Positions 14,825-21,312 of a stretch of DNA of 21,312 nt are shown here, piece after piece. A program made the translations under genes and the position numbers. This DNA comes from DRWZ01 sp964601505 (GTDB lineage Bacteria > Calescibacteriota > Calescibacteriia > Calescibacteriales > Calescibacteriaceae). Where the stretch lies: NCBI GenBank assembly GCA_964601505.1, contig CAZRNR010000039.1:1-21312 (forward strand). Reading direction: 5' to 3'. The stretch's first letter is position 1. Each line of letters opens with the position of its first letter. The notes beneath the pieces were generated by a model. The model saw only the letters and a list, made by a program, of their open reading frames with translations, ran no database searches and was not told the origin of the DNA.

Positions 14825-15553
14825 TTATGGTATTATCATTTCTTGTGGGCTGGAAGGGAATCCACCTATCCCGTATTTGTCTTCATAAATTATTCTCCAG
14901 TATATCCTTCTTGAGAAGATTTTCAGGGTCATCTGATCTGGAAAAAATTTGTTTTCTTCGGTGGTCACGCAGTATATTGGGTTTAGAAACTCTGGATCAA
15001 GTGAGAGTTCAATGAAATATTTTTCCACATCATCCCTTTTTTCCCATAAGAAAAGAGGTATTGTTACCTCCTGTTTGTCTCTTGGAAATACTGGATTTAT
15101 CTTAGGCTTGAGAGCATACATTCTTCTTTCAGAAGGTATATATCCGAATCCTTTGCGTATAAATATATCTTTGTATTTCATTTTTCCCTCTATTACTTCA
15201 AAGCTCTTATCTTTCAAAAAAGCTTCACATTCACTACAACTCATATCTTCTCCTACTTTTATATTGCAGTCTTGAGAAAGCAGAAAAATCATACCATTGT
15301 ATGAAGAGATATTTACTGTTATTTTCTTTAGCCTCACATAAGCATAGGAGAAACTTACAGAGCTTTCTGGATATAGTTTTATTATGCATCTACCGAGGTG
15401 ATTTGGAAAAGATATAACCGCTATACTTTTTCCTCCCGTTGAAAAATTCGTTTCTCCGCTTTTTACATCCCCGATGCTATAAAACAACTTCGGTGTTATC
15501 TCCTTATGACAACTGAGAAAAATCAAAATCAAAGATAATAACTTTGATCTCAT
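14825..15553 (-). CDS. FecR-like lipoprotein with C-terminal Fn3-like domain
   Basis: A 242-residue exported lipoprotein: signal 'MRSKLLSLILIFLSC' with Cys15 as the lipidation site and His16-Lys17 after it (no Asp at +2, compatible with the outer membrane). Residues about 27-75 ('IGDVKSGE', 'STGGKSIAVISFPNHLGRCIIKLYP') and 113-141 ('SFEVIEG', 'DIFIRKGFGYIP') follow the FecR-domain pattern, a small strand domain common in surface proteins. Residues about 150-240 ('PLFLWEKRDDVEKYFIELS', 'RRIYWRIIYEDKYGIGGF') look like the Fn3-type module often attached to it. A Cys-rich turn (C95, C106, C109) lies between them. It follows the giant OmpA-family gene by 81 bases and precedes ccmE by 61, suggesting an operon. 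Role: envelope structure or binding, not regulation, since there is no anti-sigma part. Confidence 0.65.
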   Translation of the reverse strand: MRSKLLSLILIFLSCHKEITPKLFYSIGDVKSGETNFSTGGKSIAVISFPNHLGRCIIKLYPESSVSFSYAYVRLKKITVNISSYNGMIFLLSQDCNIKVGEDMSCSECEAFLKDKSFEVIEGKMKYKDIFIRKGFGYIPSERRMYALKPKINPVFPRDKQEVTIPLFLWEKRDDVEKYFIELSLDPEFLNPIYCVTTEENKFFPDQMTLKIFSRRIYWRIIYEDKYGIGGFPSSPQEMIIP

Positions 15554-15634
15554 TTTGCTTATGTCGCCTTATATTTTTTCTTTCGGTTATATTTGTCTTT
15601 TACTATATTATTACATTACCGGTCGATTTATTAT

Positions 15635-18600
15635 TTACTTCATAATTACTTTTATTTCTACTCTCCTGTTTATTGCTTTTGCATTTGGATTATCAGTTCG
15701 TTTCACTGGAAACATAAGGCCGTATCCTACTATCTTCATAGGTATGGTTAAACCTTTTTCGAAAAGGTATTTTCTTATGGAATTCGCTCTTAAGTAAGAA
15801 AGTTCCATGTTCCAGCTTTCAGATCCAGCATCATCTGTATGTCCTTCAATTAATACTTCACTTATTTTGCTTATGTTCCTTGTCATGAAATCTACTACTT
15901 CTTGGATATTCTTCTGACCTTGCATAGGTATGGAAGCTGAATTCAGAGGAAATCCAGATATTACAAACCTAAATATTACTTCTCCTTCCTTCCCCGTATA
16001 TATATCATAAAATTTTTCCTGAACCTTTCCTTGAATTGTACTTGATAATTTCTCTAGATTTTTTTGAATCGGTTTGTCTCGCATTTCACTTTGGCTTTCT
16101 TTTACCGAGACTTCTACATCATTTTCCTTTAATCCCTCAGAAGCTTTTGTTTCTTTATCTTCCATGTTTTTTTCTTTTTCTTCATTAGCTTGATTTGCTG
16201 TTTCCACGTTTTCTTTGTTTTCTTCCAGTCTCATCCAAAGGAATTCTGGTTCATTAATCATGATATGCTTTGATATATTTTCCGACTCAATTTTTATGTT
16301 TTTTGGGCCTCTCAAAACTATGTAATATGTTTCGACCTCGAACTCATTCTCATCAATAGTGACCTTTATATTCCTTTCTAATGGTATCCCTGTTTTATCG
16401 GTTGAATATGCTATTAGTGTTGGTTCAATCTTTTCCATTATTATTCTTGCGTTTGGATTTATATTTGATACATATGTTTTGTTTATCTCAAACCCTTCGC
16501 AAAGAATTTCTAACTCATGTGTTCCTTCTGGTAGTCTGATTCTGAACTCTCCATCAATAGAGTGTTCAGATAGCATAATTTTCTTTACTTGTATTTTGCA
16601 GTTTTTTATCCTGTTTCCTAATCCATCGGTTATTATACCACTTGATTCAAAATATTTCACAGATGGATTCGATTTCGGGTTTATGTTCGCTGTTGCTGAA
16701 AAGAATATTCTCAGACCAGCCGAACCAAAACCACCTATTACTCCTTTTGATAATCCTATTTTACCTGTTATTTCTTCAAGATCAAGACCTAAAGATGTAG
16801 AAATCTCGGATGATGTGAAACCCATTCTAGCGTTAATAGGGAAAATTATGTATCCTTCATATCCGTTGAAAATGTTTTTTGTAAGTCTGAAGCTTAAGGC
16901 TGTGGTAATTAGAGCTCTAATAGGAATTTCTTTTCCACCGTATATTACTCCTGCGTTTGAATTGAATTCATTTATCTTAAAAGCACCTATTAATCCAGCT
17001 GAGAACGGAGAATTTTGTAAGTACATTCTTTTACTGCCGATAGGAATTGAGGCGAAAACATCAGAGGAAAAAATAAATTCTCCAAATTCATAAATCATTG
17101 TTTTCCATCCAAAAAATGGATCAGCTACACCAAAACCTTTGATTTCACCAAAAGCGTATATAAATGGCAGGGATGTATAAACTATGTTCTTTTCAGAGAG
17201 GCTGTAAGAAGTTGATATTTCACTTATTATTGATCCCTTTATCAAGTTTTCGGAACGGACTAGATTTTGATCTTTGTATATATTTTTCTGTAATTGTCCA
17301 TACGAAAAGTAAATTACATCAGAAAGAGATATTGTCCCTTTTGCATAGAATTTGGGTTCGGATGTGAAAAAAAATCTGCTCCATGACTTTGGAGTAAAAA
17401 TCATGTTCATAGAGAAAGTTTCTCTTCCAAAGATTATGAGAAAAAAAATAGCAGATATAAGACTTAATCGCTTAATTATATAGAAAAGATAAATCAGTGC
17501 AGCAATAACGAATATAGATTTAAATGAATTGCACCCTTTACCCTCGAAGACTACTTTTGGAGATTTTGAGATAGCTGTTATTTTTATATTTTTTTCTGGG
17601 AACAAGGGATCATTTGAAAATAACTTTAGATAAGATGAAAAATCTCCTGTTGTTCCTTCAGGAGAAAATATAATCTTCAGCGGAAAGGATTCTTTTGGAC
17701 GAACTGACGTTTCATGAGTAGATAACTTGAATTTTTCCGAACCAGTTAAAATTTTTACTTCAAGTTCTGTATCTCCTGTATTCTCAATAGGAAATATTAT
17801 CTCCTTGCTTTCATCTGACCATATTTCTCCAAAATCTATTTTGTCCTTAACACTGATATATGGGTATCCACCATACCCAGATATGCTTATTCTTAACGAT
17901 TTAGTTGTCACGTTCTCTCCTCTTTCAAATGAATAATCTGATGAGGATATTGGCAAAATTGTGGTGATTATGCATTCGCTTTCATATTTCTTAATCTCAT
18001 TTGGAGAGAATATTACTGGTATGCTTATTGTTTCCTGATATTTTAAGATTTTGGGAGTTGTTATTTTTTCAAATATAAATCCATCTTTCTCATCACAGTT
18101 TATGTTTGAAATCATGAAGGGAAAAAATTTCTCGTTAGATATGATTATATCCTTTCTCTTTTTTATTCCGACTCTAATGTATCCAAAATCTATGCTCGTT
18201 GTTGCAGATACATCTGGTATATTTGCTCTTCCGTATAGGTTTATACGAAACTTCAATTTCTCTGGGTCGTTGGATTCTATATCTGCGTATGATTCAAATT
18301 CTCCCTCTACTTGTGGATTAAAAGCTATTGGGATTGTAAAGTTTTTTGAGGGCTGAATAAATATGGGAAAATTCATATTTCCATCTATGAAGAATGCATT
18401 GTTTGGTGGTATGTATATATTCCTTATTACCAAATTTTCTGCCCCGGTGTTAGATATGTTTATAAATTCGGTTTTCTTTTCTCCTTTTATGAGTGTTCCA
18501 AAGTCAGTTGTGATTCTTTCTGAAAAAAGTGTTGGAAGTGGGTTCATCACAGATGTGCCAGATACCGCGATTTCTATGTATCCTATGTTTGTGATAATCG

Positions 18601-19495
18601 TTATTTTTTGGGAGAATTGACTTACTGATGTAGGAATAAATGTTATCGGAAGAAAGAATACATCATCAATAGATGATGGAATATTGCCTACATAAAATGG
18701 TGGAGAAACTAAAGTTTCGGAAATGATCAGAGGATAGTCACCTTTGTTGGAAATTTTTATAAACTTTGTTTCGGATCTTCCTACAAGCACTCCGTCAAAT
18801 TGAGGACTTCCCTCAATAATTATCTTGGGACTTGCCCACTTTCCATAAACATAGAAAGTTATAGTTCCTTGATAGTTATCAACTTTTAGATTGATATCAA
18901 ATACCTTTGAAAAATCTGACTTTTTCTCCTGACCGTAATCAAGTTTTGTTGAACAGGTTATTTTATCTTTTGGTAGAATATAAGTTAATTGGCATGAATA
19001 ATTACTGTTGATATAAACTACGCCAAGTTCGGATAAGTTCTCTATATCAAAATATATTGTGGGATTATCCCCAACGAATACCTTTCCGATATTTGTTTTA
19101 GAATTTATTTTGATCTTCTCCCAAGAGAATCCTTCACCTTTGAGAAATACACTTTTTTCTTCCGATGTTGAATTGTTTTTTACTTGCATAACAGCAAAAA
19201 ATATTTGAGCAGATGTGGGTTTGAAATAGAATGATATGTTTCCCCCATTATACTGAGGTTGGGAAAAGACATTGTATGGCTGTGTGATTGATAAGGTGTA
19301 GTTGCCTTGTGGTATAGAGAATGTGCATGTTTTATTTTCATTTATGAGGGATACTCCGCATGAGATTTCATTAGGTATGCTGCTACTATAAGCTTCCGTT
19401 ATCTGCAAAGTTTGAAGGATTAAAGGGGTGAAGAATGTTGCGATTTTGAGTTTATAGATGATATATTTTGGAATAACAATAAAGGTTGTCTTCAT
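15635..19495 (-). CDS. Giant ASH-repeat / beta-barrel / OmpA-family outer membrane protein
   Basis: A 1286-residue surface protein if started at the ATG 19493-19495 (Met-Lys-Thr-Thr); an in-frame ATG at 19534 would overlap ccmC and has no better ribosome site. Order: N-terminal signal (about 1-36); a strand-rich region; four to five ASPM-SPD-2-Hydin ('choice-of-anchor D') repeats recognised by 'DFG..' plus 'IxNxG' near 240, 331, 436 and 554; a 'GKGCN'-membrane-segment-'IKR' tail at about 653-677 running straight into a second signal-like segment ending near 695; a predicted barrel (about 695-945); a carboxypeptidase-regulatory-like domain (about 948-1008); a Glu/Lys-rich linker (about 1088-1152); and an OmpA peptidoglycan-binding domain with 'GHTDDAGS' (His1219, Asp1221) and 'NRRVEI'. 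It ties the outer membrane to the wall. First gene of the leftward operon with the FecR-like lipoprotein and ccmE. Confidence 0.82.
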   Translation of the reverse strand: MKTTFIVIPKYIIYKLKIATFFTPLILQTLQITEAYSSSIPNEISCGVSLINENKTCTFSIPQGNYTLSITQPYNVFSQPQYNGGNISFYFKPTSAQIFFAVMQVKNNSTSEEKSVFLKGEGFSWEKIKINSKTNIGKVFVGDNPTIYFDIENLSELGVVYINSNYSCQLTYILPKDKITCSTKLDYGQEKKSDFSKVFDINLKVDNYQGTITFYVYGKWASPKIIIEGSPQFDGVLVGRSETKFIKISNKGDYPLIISETLVSPPFYVGNIPSSIDDVFFLPITFIPTSVSQFSQKITIITNIGYIEIAVSGTSVMNPLPTLFSERITTDFGTLIKGEKKTEFINISNTGAENLVIRNIYIPPNNAFFIDGNMNFPIFIQPSKNFTIPIAFNPQVEGEFESYADIESNDPEKLKFRINLYGRANIPDVSATTSIDFGYIRVGIKKRKDIIISNEKFFPFMISNINCDEKDGFIFEKITTPKILKYQETISIPVIFSPNEIKKYESECIITTILPISSSDYSFERGENVTTKSLRISISGYGGYPYISVKDKIDFGEIWSDESKEIIFPIENTGDTELEVKILTGSEKFKLSTHETSVRPKESFPLKIIFSPEGTTGDFSSYLKLFSNDPLFPEKNIKITAISKSPKVVFEGKGCNSFKSIFVIAALIYLFYIIKRLSLISAIFFLIIFGRETFSMNMIFTPKSWSRFFFTSEPKFYAKGTISLSDVIYFSYGQLQKNIYKDQNLVRSENLIKGSIISEISTSYSLSEKNIVYTSLPFIYAFGEIKGFGVADPFFGWKTMIYEFGEFIFSSDVFASIPIGSKRMYLQNSPFSAGLIGAFKINEFNSNAGVIYGGKEIPIRALITTALSFRLTKNIFNGYEGYIIFPINARMGFTSSEISTSLGLDLEEITGKIGLSKGVIGGFGSAGLRIFFSATANINPKSNPSVKYFESSGIITDGLGNRIKNCKIQVKKIMLSEHSIDGEFRIRLPEGTHELEILCEGFEINKTYVSNINPNARIIMEKIEPTLIAYSTDKTGIPLERNIKVTIDENEFEVETYYIVLRGPKNIKIESENISKHIMINEPEFLWMRLEENKENVETANQANEEKEKNMEDKETKASEGLKENDVEVSVKESQSEMRDKPIQKNLEKLSSTIQGKVQEKFYDIYTGKEGEVIFRFVISGFPLNSASIPMQGQKNIQEVVDFMTRNISKISEVLIEGHTDDAGSESWNMELSYLRANSIRKYLFEKGLTIPMKIVGYGLMFPVKRTDNPNAKAINRRVEIKVIMK
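17411..17545 (-). other. Internal sorting-tail plus signal-peptide-like junction in the OmpA-family protein
   Basis: Read leftward, this segment encodes 'EGKGCNSFKSIFVIAALIYL' followed by 'FYIIKR', a Gly-Cys / hydrophobic / basic tail as in CTERM-type C-terminal sorting signals. It continues without a stop into 'LSLISAIFFLIIFGRETFS', which with the preceding Lys-Arg has the shape of a Sec signal peptide. Cys655 is encoded at 17531-17533. No start codon (ATG, GTG or TTG) occurs at the junction; the next ATG is 17408-17410. Confidence 0.55.
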
Positions 19496-19514
19496 AGGAT
19501 AAAATTTAGTATTT

Positions 19515-20183
19515 ATGAGATATTTTCCGCCCATTATACTTTTTTTGGTTTTCTTGGTTTTGGTTGGGACATATCTGGCTCTTTTTGTGGCTCCACCTGA
19601 TGCACTACAGTCGGATGCTCAGCGTATTATGTATATCCATGTTCCAAGTGCTTGGGTTGGTTTGAGTTTTATATTGATAACTGCTTTTTTTTCTTTCATA
19701 TATATATTTAAGAACAGGGGATGGGCAGATAACTTTGCATGGTCTTTTGCTAAAGTTGGTGCAGTTTTTACGTTTCTTGCATTATCTACTGGTTCAATAT
19801 GGGCAAAGCCAATATGGGGAGTTTGGTGGGTCTGGGAAGCTCGTCTGACAACAACTCTTATCCTCTTTATGATATATGTCGCGTATCTTATATCGGGTAT
19901 GGATGAGAAAACGCGTCAAAATACCAGAAGAATAAGAGCTGTTATATCAATAATCGGAGCTTTGAATGTCCCTCTTGTATGGTTTGCAGTAAAAATCTGG
20001 AGAACACTTCATCAGGAATACTCTGTCATAAGACCTCAGGGACCATCTATTCATCCTGATATGCTGAAAATACTTTTATATAACGTTTTTATTATTTTCA
20101 TAGCAGCTTCTGTCTTTTCTATTTACGATGCAGTTAAAAGTTATTCTAAAATCCTCTTGAAAGTTCCTCAACAAGAGAAATAG
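19515..20183 (+). CDS. ccmC: Cytochrome c maturation heme-handling protein CcmC
   Basis: A 222-residue integral membrane protein with six hydrophobic segments, the CcmC length and topology. It loads heme onto the CcmE histidine in system I cytochrome c biogenesis. The axial-ligand histidines are seen in 'YIHVPSAW' (His42) and 'RTLHQEYS' (His166). Between them lies the tryptophan-rich heme-binding WWD loop 'WGVWWVWEARLT' (102-112), in which the usual Asp of 'WxWDxRLT' is Glu108. 'LNVPLVWFAVKIWRTLHQ' and 'SIHPDML' fit the family. It starts 19 bases from the ATG of the divergent OmpA-family gene, and its last 38 bases overlap the convergent TPR-protein gene. No other ccm gene is directly attached on this strand. 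Confidence 0.93.
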   Translation: MRYFPPIILFLVFLVLVGTYLALFVAPPDALQSDAQRIMYIHVPSAWVGLSFILITAFFSFIYIFKNRGWADNFAWSFAKVGAVFTFLALSTGSIWAKPIWGVWWVWEARLTTTLILFMIYVAYLISGMDEKTRQNTRRIRAVISIIGALNVPLVWFAVKIWRTLHQEYSVIRPQGPSIHPDMLKILLYNVFIIFIAASVFSIYDAVKSYSKILLKVPQQEK

Positions 20184-21171
20184 GCTTTGAAATGTTCATA
20201 ATAAAACCGATTCCTTCATTCGTAGTAGATATATAATCTCTGAAATATGTTAGAGAAGACCTGTAGTCTCCCCTTGCAAAGTATATGTCGCCTAATTTTT
20301 TCATTGCCATCCACAAGAATCTATCCTTTTCTATGGAGCTTGAAAGATTTTTAATCTCGTTTTCCGAAAAATCTCCAAAGAATTGGGATATCACAAATAG
20401 CTTTAAAGCCTCAGATCTTTCTTTTGATTCACCAGGTAGTGTGATTTTTAGTATATCCATTGCCAGATTTATCTTGTCATTTTTTAATAGCTCTTCTTCT
20501 GAACTAAACTCTGGGCAAATCTTACTTATATACCTTGAGATAAAGGATAAACCATATGAGATTTCTCCTTTTTTCATTTTATCAATTCCGGCACGGAGCC
20601 ATCCATCTTGCTCAGCAGGGTTCATTATGATATCCTCATAGTTTACATTGCTTTGTACTCTGCCTAAAATTTCGCTTAACTTTGTCATCTTCTCTGAAGA
20701 AAATTTATAGGATACTGGGTTGAACTTTGCTGAAGATATCTTAGCATTGGATGTTATGTATAACCTTGCTAACCTTGAAACATAGGTTTTTGTTTCATAT
20801 ATTATATCTGGTATAAAAGCTATTGAGATGCTATCTATTAAATCCATATCAGAGCTATTATCTATTGTGGAACTCCCTTTCCTGACAAAATTTATGAAGA
20901 AGATTATGCGATCATTGAACTTTTTGAATGCAGATAATATCAGGTATTCATTGGGAGATATTGAAGACGGTATGCTATCTAATATATCTGCTTTGAATTT
21001 ATCTTTTCTCAGCTCAAGTTGTATTGATTTGGAAAAGGTTTGAGATATCCAATCAAGTTGTGAATCTTTTGAGAGATTTTTTGGTTGTAATATTATTACT
21101 CTATTTTCCTGAGCATACAAGTTAATCTCAAGTGCGAAGAAAATCGTCAGGAACAAGAGGAGATTTTTCAT
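20146..21171 (-). CDS. Exported TPR protein with TolB-N/CsgG-like N-terminal domain
   Basis: A 341-residue protein starting at ATG 21169-21171 (Met-Lys-Asn-Leu), chosen because AAGGA lies four bases upstream and it opens a clean signal peptide of 20 residues ending 'LYA'; an ATG at 21189 would only add a charged tail. After the signal, 'RVIILQPKNLSKDSQLDWIS' and 'LELRKDKFKADIL' followed by 'YLILSAFKKFNDRIIFFINFV' have the strand-helix pattern of TolB-N/CsgG/FlgO-like domains, which sense or assemble in the periplasm. The C-terminal half is helical and ends in one good TPR ('LGDIYFARGDYRSSLTYFRDYI', about 293-314). No lipobox is seen. A TATAAT at 21203-21198 (minus strand) could be its -10 box, 27 bases before the start. 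Function unknown; location beside the OmpA/FecR genes suggests envelope work. Confidence 0.55.
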   Translation of the reverse strand: MKNLLLFLTIFFALEINLYAQENRVIILQPKNLSKDSQLDWISQTFSKSIQLELRKDKFKADILDSIPSSISPNEYLILSAFKKFNDRIIFFINFVRKGSSTIDNSSDMDLIDSISIAFIPDIIYETKTYVSRLARLYITSNAKISSAKFNPVSYKFSSEKMTKLSEILGRVQSNVNYEDIIMNPAEQDGWLRAGIDKMKKGEISYGLSFISRYISKICPEFSSEEELLKNDKINLAMDILKITLPGESKERSEALKLFVISQFFGDFSENEIKNLSSSIEKDRFLWMAMKKLGDIYFARGDYRSSLTYFRDYISTTNEGIGFIMNISKPISLVEELSRGF

Positions 21172-21312
21172 GTTATCCTTCATTAACAAATTTAATTATT
21201 ATAATCTTATATAATCAAAGATTCTTGATAGGTAATAATTCACGGATAAGTAAAAAAATAACTGATTAAGAATTGGACTAAAATGGAATAATTTTTCTTT
21301 GTTGCATTCATG

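Noticed and set aside
15555..15797. An 80-codon hydrophobic plus-strand frame starting next to the FecR-like lipoprotein start
   Set aside because: Most of it is antisense to the conserved OmpA C terminus; the hydrophobic part comes from an AT-rich spacer, and no ribosome site is present.
16359..17093. A 244-codon plus-strand open frame inside the giant OmpA-family gene
   Set aside because: It lies wholly opposite a frame with recognisable barrel and regulatory-like domains, has no family features, and its Ser/Pro/Ile-rich content is what the antisense of that gene would give.
19496..19534. Upstream ATG at 19534 for the OmpA-family protein
   Set aside because: It would overlap the ccmC coding start and only lengthens the region before the signal; neither ATG has a good ribosome site, so 19495 was chosen with modest confidence.
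1..21312. tRNA, rRNA, CRISPR arrays, riboswitches and complete insertion sequences
   Set aside because: No cloverleaf with a T-loop consensus, no regular spaced repeats, no recognised aptamer core and no full transposase with terminal repeats were seen by eye on either strand.

Overview
This is an AT-rich window (roughly one third G+C by eye) from the chromosome of a bacterium with two membranes. The evidence for an outer membrane is a TolC-type channel, an OmpA-family peptidoglycan-binding protein with a predicted barrel, two clear lipoproteins, and the CcmC/CcmE type of cytochrome c maturation. The phylum cannot be fixed from the sequence. The mix of ASPM-SPD-2-Hydin (ASH) repeats, a MopE-like metal-binding lipoprotein, a FecR-like lipoprotein and a CTERM-like Gly-Cys/membrane/basic motif recalls deltaproteobacterial-type or uncultured, possibly thermophilic lineages; that is inference.

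Layout. 1-339 (-): 5' part of an Rpn/DUF4351-type PD-(D/E)XK nuclease, cut by the window edge. 682-1947 (-): TolC-like outer-membrane factor. 2133-3839 (+): long acyl-CoA dehydrogenase. 4138-5304 (-): secernin-type C69 peptidase, divergent from lepA (5441-7258, +), which is followed at 22 bp by a tiny MopE-like lipoprotein (7281-7550). 7846-9927 (+): secreted GH31 glycosidase, followed by a possible 45-codon membrane microprotein (9932-10069). 10206-11099 (+): hemC, overlapped by a signal-less periplasmic-binding-protein-like receptor (11089-11928). 12291-13469 (+): second acyl-CoA dehydrogenase of normal length. 13636-14388 (+): divergent GT2 glycosyltransferase.

The right-hand third is a cell-envelope region. 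On the minus strand, reading right to left, lie a huge ASH-barrel-OmpA protein (19495-15635), a FecR/Fn3-like lipoprotein (15553-14825) and ccmE (14763-14356), probably one operon. ccmC (19515-20183, +) is divergent from the OmpA gene and runs tail-to-tail into a TolB-N/CsgG-like TPR protein (21171-20146, -).

How the genes fit together. The two acyl-CoA dehydrogenases point to fatty-acyl or branched-chain acyl oxidation. hemC with the receptor-like partner, plus ccmC and ccmE, are parts of tetrapyrrole synthesis and heme delivery to cytochrome c. The OmpA/FecR/TPR proteins look like envelope structure or assembly.

The most unusual item is the 1286-residue OmpA-family protein: its middle reads like the C-terminal sorting tail of one exported protein followed at once by the signal peptide of another, all in one open frame. 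No tRNA, rRNA, CRISPR array or complete insertion sequence was seen.
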